Assembly: GCA_937872225.1 (NCBI GenBank)
Contig: CALMRZ010000047.1
Location: forward strand, 1 to 64,000
Direction of reading: 5' to 3'
Length of the DNA stretch: 64,000 bases
Source of the DNA: an uncultured Spirochaetota bacterium
Lineage (GTDB): Bacteria > Spirochaetota > UBA4802 > UBA5550
Made by a program: the position numbers and the translations under genes. The notes below the pieces were generated by a model. The model was given only the letters and a program-made list of their open reading frames with translations, was not told the origin of the DNA and ran no database searches. Shown piece by piece: positions 15,941 through 23,482 of the stretch (positions within the stretch are counted from its first letter, which is position 1; the number at the start of each line of letters is the position of its first letter).

Positions 15941-16861
15941 ATGACCAGTAACGTGCAGCTCGAGATTATGCCAAATGAAACTACCAACATATTCCGCGGT
16001 GACTTCGGCATTGAGCCGGCCATCAAGCGGCTTACCGAGGAGGAGTTCGGCAAGTTCGCCCGCCTCATTTACGATGAAAGCGGCATATTCCTGAAGGACA
16101 CCAAGATAACCCTCCTGTCGAACAGGCTGCGGAAACGCCTCCAGGCGCTCAATATCAGCGAATTTTCAGATTATTACAATTATCTCCAGTCCCTGAACCC
16201 GAAGGAAAAGACCATCGAGTACGAGAAGATGCTCGACGTGGTCTCCACCAATGAAACGTATTTTTTTAGAAATGAGCGGCATTTCGAGGCGTTGACCCAT
16301 GAATGCCTGCCGGAGATCGCAAAGGTTAAAAGCAATAAAAAGCTCCGCATATGGAGCGCGGCCTGTTCCACCGGCGAGGAGCCGTACACGATCGCGATAT
16401 GCGTGAAGGAGAAGGCCCACCTCTTCGCCGGATGGGACATCGAGATCCTTGCCACCGATATCGCGCCGTCGGTCCTTGAATTCGCCAACATTGCCGAATA
16501 CTCCGGCAGGAGGATCGAAAAGGTCCCGCCGGAATTCCTGAAGAAGTATTTTACCCCCAAGAATGACGACAAGCAGAATTACATCGTCAATGATGACGTG
16601 AAAAAACTGGTGAAGTTCTATTACCATAACTTTTTTAAAAGCCCCTTCCCAAAAGATATTGACATTATTTTCTGCAGAAACGTTATGATCTACTTTGATA
16701 AAAAGCACCAGATGGAACTGGTGTCGAAATTCTATCAGTCAATTCTCGATCACGGGTATCTGTTCATCGGCCATTCAGAAACGCTGCATTCGATATCGGA
16801 AGATTTCAGCTATAAAAAAATATTGGAAGCGCCCGTTTACGTGCCGAACCCCAGGAGATAA
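15941..16861 (+). CDS. cheR: Chemotaxis protein methyltransferase CheR
   Basis: CheR uses S-adenosylmethionine to methylate glutamates of chemoreceptors. The 306-residue protein has the N-terminal helical domain (about 25-105) and NETYFFRNERHFEAL. The methyltransferase fold carries IWSAACSTGEEPYTIAI and the FCRNVMIYFD motif. The start could be at 15941 or at the later ATG 15968, and neither has a strong ribosome-binding site. cheD follows after three bases, so the two are probably one transcription unit. Confidence 0.94.
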   Translation: MTSNVQLEIMPNETTNIFRGDFGIEPAIKRLTEEEFGKFARLIYDESGIFLKDTKITLLSNRLRKRLQALNISEFSDYYNYLQSLNPKEKTIEYEKMLDVVSTNETYFFRNERHFEALTHECLPEIAKVKSNKKLRIWSAACSTGEEPYTIAICVKEKAHLFAGWDIEILATDIAPSVLEFANIAEYSGRRIEKVPPEFLKKYFTPKNDDKQNYIVNDDVKKLVKFYYHNFFKSPFPKDIDIIFCRNVMIYFDKKHQMELVSKFYQSILDHGYLFIGHSETLHSISEDFSYKKILEAPVYVPNPRR

Positions 16862-16864
16862 TCA

Positions 16865-17344
16865 ATGGATTTCCAGTTGATAAATGTCGGGATTGCCGAT
16901 TACAACATATCATCGTCGCCCGATGTCTTGAGGACCATCCTCGGATCCTGTGTGGGCATCTGTCTCTATGATTCCGGGAAAAAAATCGGCGGCATGTGCC
17001 ATATCATGCTGCCGGCGATGAAGGAGCAGGGCGCGTCGGTGAAAAAGTACGCCGATACGGCCATTCCCCTGATGTTAGACGAGATGAAGAGCAGGGGCGC
17101 CGATGTCTCCCGGATACAGGCGAAGATCGTCGGCGGGGCCCGGATGTTCAACGTGTCGGAGAACAGCATGATGGGAGAGATCGGGAACAACAATGTCTTG
17201 AAGGTGAGGGAGGTTCTCGGTGAACTGGCCATCGGCATTGTCTCCGAGGATATCGGCGGTAACTACGGACGCACCATCGATTTTTATCTTGATTCGGGAA
17301 TGGTGAAGATCCGATCCATGGGCAAGGAAGAGAAAATCATATAA
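16865..17344 (+). CDS. cheD: Chemoreceptor glutamine deamidase CheD
   Basis: 159 residues, the usual size of CheD, which deamidates receptor glutamines and in some species modulates CheC-type phosphatases. The catalytic cysteine lies in LGSCVGICLYD (about residue 29) and the histidine in IGGMCHIMLP. The C-terminal GGNYGRTIDFYLDSG is typical. The presence of CheD is of interest because FliY in the same operon retains a CheC-like motif. A GC hairpin follows the stop codon. Confidence 0.93.
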   Translation: MDFQLINVGIADYNISSSPDVLRTILGSCVGICLYDSGKKIGGMCHIMLPAMKEQGASVKKYADTAIPLMLDEMKSRGADVSRIQAKIVGGARMFNVSENSMMGEIGNNNVLKVREVLGELAIGIVSEDIGGNYGRTIDFYLDSGMVKIRSMGKEEKII

Positions 17345-17346
17345 CA

Positions 17347-17369
17347 GCCGGCGGGCATGCCCGGCCGGC
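17347..17369 (+). other. GC hairpin after cheD
   Basis: GCCGG (17347-17351) pairs with CCGGC (17365-17369) outside an inner GGGC/GCCC stem (17353-17362). No T-tract follows. It marks the probable end of the motility transcript but is not a convincing intrinsic terminator. Confidence 0.4.
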
Positions 17370-17415
17370 CTCCATATCTTTCATAATAATGAGCGCCACC
17401 GGCAGGTAACATTTC

Positions 17416-18282
17416 ATGGACAGTATGACAGGCTACGCGTTTCTGGAAAAAAGCACAGAACAGTTCTCCTATTCAGTGGAGCTCAAGTCGCTCAATTCGC
17501 GCTACCTTGAGATATATGTCAACGTGCCGAAAATCATCAAGAACGAGGAAAATGATCTCCACAATCTCCTCAAGCAGCGCTTCGGCCGAGGCAAGCTCGA
17601 GCTGAATATCGATATCTTCGACTGGGTGGTTTCCAAGCCGATCGCCATCAATTCCGATATGATAAAAAAATATTACCGGGAGCTGCGCCACGTGCACCGG
17701 GAGCTGGGGATCGCCGAGCCGCTCCGCTTCGAATCGGTGCTGAAGCTTGACGGCATCAGCCAGCGGGACCGCTCGGCCATATCGCGGACCTCGCGGGGCG
17801 ATATCTATGCCACCATCGGCAGGGTTGTCGACAGGGCCCTGGACATGCGGAGGAAGGAAGGGGCCGCCATCAGGAAGGACCTGGCGAAGCTCGTGTCGGA
17901 GATAGCGGGGCACATCGGGGCGATCAAAAACGCCACGAAGAATTCGGTGAAGGACAAGAAGGAAACGCTCAGGAAAAGGATAGAGAACGTCGCCGGGGCA
18001 AAGGTCGACGACGTGCGCCTCTGCACCGAGATCGCCATCCTGGCGGACAAGCTCGACATCAACGAGGAGATCATCCGCCTGAAGGACCATATACAGAAAT
18101 TCAAAGCGATGATGAAGGCGGGCGGCCAGGTCGGCAAGAAGCTTGATTTTCTCGCCCAGGAAATGTTCAGGGAGGTCAATACCATCGGATCGAAATCAAA
18201 CAACGCCGAGATCGCCCACATGGTGGTTGACATGAAGAACCATATCGAAATGATCCGTGAGCACTGCAGGAACGTAGTATGA
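17416..18282 (+). CDS. yicC: YicC/YloC-family endoribonuclease
   Basis: 288 residues with the family opening [13 protein letters not shown] and [20 protein letters not shown]. The C-terminal DUF1732 region ends [23 protein letters not shown]. YicC-family proteins are hexameric RNases that cut small RNAs and mRNAs in the cytoplasm. The gene heads a yicC-remA-gmk-rpoZ cluster, the order also seen in Firmicutes (yloC-remA-gmk-rpoZ). Its stop overlaps the remA start by four bases. Confidence 0.92.
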   Translation: MDSMTGYAFLEKSTEQFSYSVELKSLNSRYLEIYVNVPKIIKNEENDLHNLLKQRFGRGKLELNIDIFDWVVSKPIAINSDMIKKYYRELRHVHRELGIAEPLRFESVLKLDGISQRDRSAISRTSRGDIYATIGRVVDRALDMRRKEGAAIRKDLAKLVSEIAGHIGAIKNATKNSVKDKKETLRKRIENVAGAKVDDVRLCTEIAILADKLDINEEIIRLKDHIQKFKAMMKAGGQVGKKLDFLAQEMFREVNTIGSKSNNAEIAHMVVDMKNHIEMIREHCRNVV

Positions 18283-18530
18283 AAACCACTCTTATAAATA
18301 TCGGATTCGGCAATGCCGTGGTCGCCGAGCGGGTCATTGTCGTGATAACGCCGGCATCCGCGTCGGGGAAGCGCCTCCGCGAGGAGGCGAAAGAGAACAA
18401 CCTCCTCATAGACGCGACCCACGGCAGGAAGACCAGGGCGATCATCGTCATGGACAGCAACCACGTCATCCTCTCGGCCATGCAGCCGGAGACCATCGCA
18501 AACCGGTTGATGAACCTTGAAAGCGAATAA
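18279..18530 (+). CDS. remA: RemA/YlzA-family (DUF370) regulator
   Basis: An 83-residue DUF370 protein, the RemA family, whose Bacillus member is a DNA-binding regulator of extracellular-matrix genes. Recognisable segments are [37 protein letters not shown] and [16 protein letters not shown]. It overlaps yicC by four bases and gmk by 14, which implies coupled translation. Its targets here are unknown; no matrix operon is seen in the window. Confidence 0.9.
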   Translation: MKTTLINIGFGNAVVAERVIVVITPASASGKRLREEAKENNLLIDATHGRKTRAIIVMDSNHVILSAMQPETIANRLMNLESE

Positions 18531-19143
18531 CCTGTCACTCGTTATAAGCGCTCCGTCCGGCGCCGGCAAAACCACGCTGATCAACAGGCTCCTGTCGGAC
18601 GACAGCCGTTTCTGTTTTTCGATATCAACAACGACCAGGGCGCGGCGGAACAACGAAATTGACGGTACAAGCTACTATTTTGTCCCGGAAAACGAGTTCA
18701 GGGGCATGATTGATCGCGACGAGTTTATAGAATGGGCCCGGGTGCACGGCAACTACTACGGGACATCAAAAAAAGAGATTGACAGAATTTGTTGTATTGG
18801 AAAAATCCCGATATTCGACGTGGATGTCCAGGGCGCCAGGAGTCTGAAGGGCAGGCTGGAAGGCGCGGTTTACATTTTTATAGTGCCTCCCTCCCGGGAA
18901 GTGCTTGAATCGAGGCTGAGAAACCGGAAAACCGATTCAGAAGAGCAGATACAGATACGGATGCGCAACGCCCTCAGGGAACTGGGAGAGTATGCGCAGT
19001 ACGAGTATATAGTGGTCAATGACGATCTCGACGTCGCTCTGAATGAACTCCGTTCAATTGTAACCGCAGAATTATGCAAAACAGGTTATATGTATCATAT
19101 AATTACCGACATGCTGGAGGAGAACCGTGATAATTCCGCTTGA
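18517..19143 (+). CDS. gmk: Guanylate kinase
   Basis: Guanylate kinase phosphorylates GMP to GDP with ATP. 208 residues with the P-loop [16 protein letters not shown], the GMP-binding [18 protein letters not shown] and [11 protein letters not shown]. Translation would begin at TTG 18517, giving [10 protein letters not shown], inside the end of remA; no later ATG precedes the P-loop. It overlaps rpoZ by 17 bases. Length and motifs are normal. Confidence 0.95.
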   Translation: MKANNLSLVISAPSGAGKTTLINRLLSDDSRFCFSISTTTRARRNNEIDGTSYYFVPENEFRGMIDRDEFIEWARVHGNYYGTSKKEIDRICCIGKIPIFDVDVQGARSLKGRLEGAVYIFIVPPSREVLESRLRNRKTDSEEQIQIRMRNALRELGEYAQYEYIVVNDDLDVALNELRSIVTAELCKTGYMYHIITDMLEENRDNSA

Positions 19144-19336
19144 TAAATTGCTTACGTATAATAAGAATAAATATATTTTTTCCCGCGCAACCATGGAGGC
19201 CGTGGAAAAAATAGGCAACATGAGGTCTTTTCCCGAGGACGATTCCAAGTGGAAGGTCGTTCCCAACATCCTGAAACTGATGCTGAACAACGACGTCAAG
19301 TTCATCAACTACGAGGAACCGGAGAAGGAACAGTAA
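19127..19336 (+). CDS. rpoZ: RNA polymerase omega subunit
   Basis: A 69-residue protein beginning [30 protein letters not shown]. It fits the divergent short omega subunits of spirochaetes, which help assemble RNA polymerase. The position directly after gmk, as in many bacteria, supports the call. Its ATG is within the end of gmk, preceded by GGAGGAG. The stop TAA (19334-19336) is overlapped by the likely beginning of miaA. Confidence 0.82.
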   Translation: MIIPLDKLLTYNKNKYIFSRATMEAVEKIGNMRSFPEDDSKWKVVPNILKLMLNNDVKFINYEEPEKEQ

Positions 19337-20274
19337 TTATAGCCGGCGGTGAGGAACATATCAGGTACGCGGTCCTGGTGGGGCCCACGGCAGTCGGAAA
19401 GACCGGCGTGTCCCTTGCGGTTGCCGGCATCGATTTTGAGATCATATCGGCCGATTCCGTGCAGGTCTATCGGTATCTTGATATCGGGAGCGGCAAGCCG
19501 GACCGCTCGGAACGGGAACGGGTACGGCATTACGTCATCGATTGCGTTGATCCGGATGTCCCCTTCACGGCGGGTGATTTCTGCCGGGAGGCCCGGGGGG
19601 CCGCAGAGGCGATCCACGCGCGCGGCAGGAAGCCCCTGATCGTGGGCGGCACCGGCCTCTACATCGATTCTTTCTTCCAGGGGCTGTCCGAAATTCCCGC
19701 AATTCCCCTGGAGGTGAGGAGGGCGGTGAAAAGCGAGGCCGCGGAGCGGGGCCTTCAGGCCCTCCACGACGAGTTGGTCAGGATTGATCCGGACTTCGGG
19801 AACCGGATACATCCCAACGATACGCAGAGGATCACCAGGGGCATCGAGGTGTACCGTGGGACCGGGAAGCCCCTTTCGAGTTATTTCAGCAGCAAGCACC
19901 GCTACGGGTCGGACGACACGCTTTTCATAGGGCTCCGAGAGGAAAAGGACGTGCTGCAGAGGAAGATAGACGAGCGCGTTGACCGGATGATGGAGCGCGG
20001 TTTCCTGGAAGAGGTCCGGTCGCTCAGGGAACGCGGTTTCGGTCCCGGTCTCAAGTCGATGAAGTCGATCGGGTATGCCGAGCTCAATGATTATATAGAC
20101 GGCGCCTGCAGTGTTGACGAGGCGGTCAGGTTGATCAAGACCGTCACCAGGCAATACGCCAAGCGCCAGATGACCTGGTTCCGCAAGAACAGGCGTATCA
20201 ACTGGTTCGGTCCCGGTGAAGTGAAAAAAATAGATGAGCTGTTGCGGCTATGGCTGGACAGCGGAACAAAATAA
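19336..20274 (+). CDS. miaA: tRNA dimethylallyltransferase MiaA
   Basis: MiaA adds a dimethylallyl group to A37 of tRNAs reading UNN codons. Family motifs are LVGPTAVGKTGVSL (P-loop), ISADSVQVYRYLDIGSGKP, VGGTGLYIDS and the C-terminal RQYAKRQMTWFRKN. The start is unresolved. No ATG, GTG or TTG lies just upstream of the P-loop. ATT at 19336 overlaps the rpoZ stop and follows GGAGAAGGA, and ATC at 19360 follows GTGAGG. GTG at 19249 would add about 29 residues inside rpoZ. Spacing and family length favour 19336 or 19360. hfq follows, as in many genomes. Confidence 0.9.
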   Translation: MIAGGEEHIRYAVLVGPTAVGKTGVSLAVAGIDFEIISADSVQVYRYLDIGSGKPDRSERERVRHYVIDCVDPDVPFTAGDFCREARGAAEAIHARGRKPLIVGGTGLYIDSFFQGLSEIPAIPLEVRRAVKSEAAERGLQALHDELVRIDPDFGNRIHPNDTQRITRGIEVYRGTGKPLSSYFSSKHRYGSDDTLFIGLREEKDVLQRKIDERVDRMMERGFLEEVRSLRERGFGPGLKSMKSIGYAELNDYIDGACSVDEAVRLIKTVTRQYAKRQMTWFRKNRRINWFGPGEVKKIDELLRLWLDSGTK

Positions 20275-20303
20275 AAAAATAGAACAGGGAAAGGTTAAGC
20301 ACA

Positions 20304-20540
20304 ATGGCGGTACAATACAACAACTTGCAGGACCATTTTTTAAACACCGCGAGAAAAGAGAAGATTGATATCAATATTTATCTCGTAAACGGCGTCCCCA
20401 TCAAGGGGAAGGTCTTGAGCTTCGATAATTTCACCATCCTCATGGAAGTTGAAAAGAGGCAAAACCTCATCTACAAGCACGCGGTGTCGACCATCGTGCC
20501 CCTGCGGCCCATACCATACAAAGATGAAGAAGGAAAATAG
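20304..20540 (+). CDS. hfq: RNA chaperone Hfq
   Basis: 78 residues with the complete Sm-like fold. [37 protein letters not shown] forms Sm1, and [10 protein letters not shown] is the Sm2 motif. Hfq binds small RNAs and AU-rich mRNA regions as a hexamer and promotes their pairing. AGGGAAAGG lies before the ATG. The short C-terminal tail ([10 protein letters not shown]) is much shorter than in E. coli. Located directly after miaA, the classical neighbour. Confidence 0.96.
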   Translation: MAVQYNNLQDHFLNTARKEKIDINIYLVNGVPIKGKVLSFDNFTILMEVEKRQNLIYKHAVSTIVPLRPIPYKDEEGK

Positions 20541-20560
20541 CCTGGACCGGGTTAACCTCA

Positions 20561-21463
20561 ATGAAAAACTTTCTGATTAAAACCATTGCCGTTGTCTTCG
20601 TTGTCGGGATCGTCTACGGCCTCTTTTTTTCCGTTGAGAAAATTGATGCCGGGACGTTATGCGTGGTCCAGGACCTGCGGAGCAAAACGGTGGTCCGCGT
20701 TGCCCGGCCCATCGTCGGAAATTACGCCTTCGTGTGGCAGGGCGCCCTGCCCTGGTGGTTTTCGATATCAAATCTGCCGGTCAGGAGGTCCGCGGGTATC
20801 ACAGTGAAAATAAGTTTTCCGGAACTGAGCCTCCTCAAGGACGATAATTACCACCTGTGGGTGCCCCTGAGGGTCGTATACCGGATTGACGGTGATAGCT
20901 TTGCCGAAACGGCCAGGCTCGGGGACGGGGGCCGCGGCCTTGATGAACTGGTAACCGCGCTTTTTCAGGGGGAACTGCAGGAGGAACTGCACCCCCTGCT
21001 TGCGCCGGCTTATCAGCGTGAAGTGCTGGCGGCCCAGCTGGCGCCCGCCATTGAAAGGGCGGCAAAGAAACTAGAGGGCGATTTCAAGACCTCAGGCATC
21101 AAGCTGGTAAGCGCGAAGATGAGCGGAACGCCGGTGCTTCCAGAGAAGGCGGTCTATAACGAGGCTGTTATTCACGCTGCCGATCTGCGCAAGATGAACC
21201 GGGCCCGGGAGATGGATCTTATCGGTATACAGGCCTCGCTGGAGCGCGATAAGCTGAAAAACGAGCAATTCTACGCGAATCTCCTCAGGATATCCACGAT
21301 AATAAGCGCGAATCCCGACATTTTGAAATATATTTATATTGACAAATTAGGGGCCAATGTAAACGTGATACTCTCGTCGGATAGTTCGGGCATTCCGCGG
21401 ATGCTTGAAAAATCGGATAAGCCGGTGAAGGGAAAACCGAAAGAAATTGACAATCTCAGGTAA
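20561..21463 (+). CDS. SPFH/band-7-like membrane-anchored protein
   Basis: 300 residues. One N-terminal transmembrane helix (5-23) precedes a beta-rich region starting VEKIDAGTLCVVQDLRSKTVVRV and a helical segment AIERAAKKLEGDFKTSGIKLVSAKM. That is the general pattern of SPFH (stomatin/prohibitin) domains, which form membrane-bound cages or scaffolds. The similarity is by eye and the protein is divergent. The polar C-terminus ends in a Lys/Pro-rich stretch. It starts 20 bases after hfq and is probably co-transcribed. Confidence 0.6.
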   Translation: MKNFLIKTIAVVFVVGIVYGLFFSVEKIDAGTLCVVQDLRSKTVVRVARPIVGNYAFVWQGALPWWFSISNLPVRRSAGITVKISFPELSLLKDDNYHLWVPLRVVYRIDGDSFAETARLGDGGRGLDELVTALFQGELQEELHPLLAPAYQREVLAAQLAPAIERAAKKLEGDFKTSGIKLVSAKMSGTPVLPEKAVYNEAVIHAADLRKMNRAREMDLIGIQASLERDKLKNEQFYANLLRISTIISANPDILKYIYIDKLGANVNVILSSDSSGIPRMLEKSDKPVKGKPKEIDNLR

Positions 21464-21491
21464 TACGCTATCCTGAAATTGTTGAACGATG

Positions 21492-21590
21492 TCATTTCGA
21501 CGAATCCCCGTATTCCGGATTGAGGAGAAATCCTGATGATGTGGTTGTCGCGACAGGATTTCTCGCCCCGCGTGGCGGGGCTCGAAATGA
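21492..21590 (+). repeat. Nested palindromic intergenic repeat, about 99 bp
   Basis: Terminal arms TCATTTCGA (21492-21500) and TCGAAATGA (21582-21590) enclose GAGAAATCCTG (21525-21535) paired with CAGGATTTCTC (21554-21564). A palindrome TGTCGCGACA (21546-21555) lies between them, and a hairpin GCCCCGC/GCGGGGC (21565-21581) follows. The TCATTTCGA...GAGAAATC...TCGAAATGA pattern resembles palindromic repeats scattered in intergenic DNA of many bacteria, so this is probably a copy of a dispersed, non-coding element. Confidence 0.65.
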
Positions 21591-21668
21591 AGAATGCAGA
21601 AGACAACAAGTACACTGTAGAATAGATATCATAAAATAAAACACATGGAGTGAATCAAGGAGCCGCTT

Positions 21669-21761
21669 ATGCCCTGTGGTAGAAAAAAGAAAAGAAAAAA
21701 AATAGCTAATCACAAACGGAAAAAGCGCAGAAGGGCTAACCGTCATAAAAAGAAGCTATAA
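21669..21761 (+). CDS. Tiny basic AURKAIP1/COX24 (mS38)-like protein
   Basis: Thirty codons encode a protein that is more than half Lys/Arg, beginning MPCGRKKKRKKIANHKRKKR and ending HKKKL. This matches the short bacterial members of the AURKAIP1/COX24 family (DUF1713), related to mitochondrial ribosomal protein mS38, and suggests a ribosome-associated role. AAGGAG (21657-21662) lies six bases before the ATG, and a strong intrinsic terminator follows ten bases after the stop, so it forms its own short transcription unit. Confidence 0.75.
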   Translation: MPCGRKKKRKKIANHKRKKRRRANRHKKKL

Positions 21762-21770
21762 GGTGAAATG

Positions 21771-21814
21771 AAAAGAGATTGGCCTGATCATTATGAACCA
21801 ATCTCTTTTAATTT
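21771..21814 (+). terminator. Intrinsic terminator after the COX24-like gene
   Basis: AAAAGAGATTGG (21771-21782) pairs with CCAATCTCTTTT (21798-21809), and further A/T-rich sequence follows. The 12-bp stem with its U-rich 3' arm directly after a short gene is a convincing terminator. The A-run on the 5' side could let it work on the other strand too. Confidence 0.8.
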
Positions 21815-21826
21815 AATAGGTATCGC

Positions 21827-22555
21827 ATGTTGAAGAAAAAAGCCTCGAACATTGTTCTTGATACCGCCCAGCATACATGGAAAAAACGCCCCTCCGAGAT
21901 TCGCGGCTATCAGAGGACCTTCTACATAACCTCGGAGGACGGCGACTACATACGTGTTGATTACAACCTCAAGGATAAGCGTGTCCGTCTTTACGTCGAG
22001 ATAGAGGAAGAAGGCGGAAACGCGTACTATTCGGTCATTACCGACGGCAAGATAACGGCAGAACGGAGCGTATCCACCGGCAGGAGTTTCGGCTTCACCG
22101 AGAAATTCCGCGAACGGGCCATGATTTTTTCCACCCTCCCCAACAGCCAGGTGCTCAAACTGATCAACCGCAACTACGGCATCCAGCGGGGAAAGGCCGT
22201 GGAGAAGGAAAAGCCGCAAACGGAGAAAGAGAAGCTCCTCAAGGAAACGAAACAGCGCTATTTCAAACCGGAGTTCTACCAGGCGGGCGAGGACGAGGGA
22301 AGGGCCGGCGGGAGGATCTTCAAGACCCTGGGCCTTGTCGACCTCATAGACTTCATGATCGGCCTGCTGATAGCCGGTTCGGTATTTTTATATTTCGGTT
22401 ACAGCTATATCGCCATGGGCGTGGCAGCCGCGTTTTTCGGTATCATCATCGGATTCGTGGACATGTTTTTCCGCGGCCGGTCCCCCGTAATCTCCAAAGT
22501 CGGCTTTTTCCTCCTTTCGGGCGCCGTCCTGTATGTCTACGGCTATTTCCTGTGA
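21827..22555 (+). CDS. Hypothetical protein with C-terminal transmembrane pair
   Basis: I do not recognise the family. 242 residues: an N-terminal soluble part rich in beta strands (for example TFYITSEDGDYIRVDYNLKD) and a charged helical linker (about 125-150). Two or three hydrophobic segments complete it (about 171-188, 190-212 and 222-241). It starts just after the terminator of the COX24-like gene. No ribosome-binding site is obvious (TAGGT), so the start is tentative. Confidence 0.7.
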   Translation: MLKKKASNIVLDTAQHTWKKRPSEIRGYQRTFYITSEDGDYIRVDYNLKDKRVRLYVEIEEEGGNAYYSVITDGKITAERSVSTGRSFGFTEKFRERAMIFSTLPNSQVLKLINRNYGIQRGKAVEKEKPQTEKEKLLKETKQRYFKPEFYQAGEDEGRAGGRIFKTLGLVDLIDFMIGLLIAGSVFLYFGYSYIAMGVAAAFFGIIIGFVDMFFRGRSPVISKVGFFLLSGAVLYVYGYFL

Positions 22556-23014
22556 CAGGGCCCCGTATAACCACCCGGATATCGTTCACACTGTCATTTG
22601 TTGCATGTATTTGCTGTTAACGCCACGTCCCCGCCACCTATCCCTACCATGGAAAGGCGAACGCAGGCATGGATCCAATAATTCGGAACCTTCTCCTTTT
22701 GAAAAGAAGAGAGGCGCCAATCAGGATGATTGAGTGCCGGACGAGGACAGGATGTCCTAAACGCCCCCGCGGGGGCGGAGCGCGGGTGATATCCCCGAGG
22801 GCCTTCCAGGGGTTCCGGGCTTTGAAAATCCTCATTAATAAATATTTTATACTTGAAAACTATATTTGATTAATTACAGTAGTACCGGACGGATGGTTGC
22901 CCTCGCGGGGAAAACCCCTGTCGGAGGATCGCAGCTCGGGAGTGCATGGTAACGCGCCCCGCGGCCAGGGGCCGCCGGGCGGTAGTGCAACACTACATTA
23001 AACGGTTGGCACAT
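22556..23014 (+). other. Gap with several GC hairpins before cheW
   Basis: No convincing gene is seen. The stretch holds a palindrome GGACAGGATGTCC (about 22746-22758), an adjacent CGCCCCCGCGGGGGCG hairpin and a short AT-rich segment (about 22830-22880). It also holds GGGGAAAACCCC, and a GTAGTG-CAA-CACTAC hairpin ends about 20 bases before the cheW ATG. The cheW reading frame stays open upstream to 22946, but that extension is low-complexity and basic and I regard it as leader. Confidence 0.5.
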
Positions 23015-23476
23015 ATGGAAAAAAAAGAAAACTTCTTTTCCTCTCTCCAGATCGTCTGTTTCAAGATCGGAAACGAGGAATACGGCATCGATATACTCCA
23101 GGTGCAGGAAATCCTGAAACTCCCGAAAGTCACCAAGCTGCCCAAGTCCAAGCCCTATATCATGGGCGTCATAGATCTCAGGGGCAAGGTCCTCCCGATC
23201 GTTGACCTGAGCAAGCGCTTCAGCATCGATGCCAATAAGCTTACCGAGAACAGCAGGGCCATTGTCGTGACCATCGGCGGGAAGAAGGTGGGGCTGGGCA
23301 TCGATTCCGTAAGCCACGTTATAAAGGTAAATTCAGGCGACATCGAGCCCCCGCCCCCGGTTGTGAGGGGCATTTCCGGGAAGTATATTGTCGGAATCGC
23401 AAAAGTCGATGAAGGGTTTGTCGTCGTCCTTGATATCACCCAGCTTTTTTCCGCCGATGAGCTGGGATCCCTCTAA
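23015..23476 (+). CDS. cheW: Chemotaxis coupling protein CheW
   Basis: CheW links chemoreceptors to the kinase CheA. From the ATG at 23015 the 153-residue product contains the whole domain: QIVCFKIGNEEYGIDILQVQEIL, MGVIDLRGKVLPIVDLSKRF, VGLGIDSVSHVIKV and the ending KVDEGFVVVLDITQLFS. No strong ribosome-binding site precedes it; a small hairpin lies just upstream. No cheA is in the window. It converges with the Fe-ADH-like gene, with only six bases between the stop codons. Confidence 0.93.
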   Translation: MEKKENFFSSLQIVCFKIGNEEYGIDILQVQEILKLPKVTKLPKSKPYIMGVIDLRGKVLPIVDLSKRFSIDANKLTENSRAIVVTIGGKKVGLGIDSVSHVIKVNSGDIEPPPPVVRGISGKYIVGIAKVDEGFVVVLDITQLFSADELGSL

Positions 23477-23482
23477 AACGCG

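Noticed and set aside
16691-16880. Short frame overlapping the end of cheR
   Set aside because: Out-of-frame shadow of cheR; no ribosome-binding site or family features.
22870-23014. Possible cyclic-di-GMP or other riboswitch before cheW
   Set aside because: Hairpins are present, but no stretch matches the GEMM or cyclic-di-GMP-II signatures, so only a structured leader can be stated.
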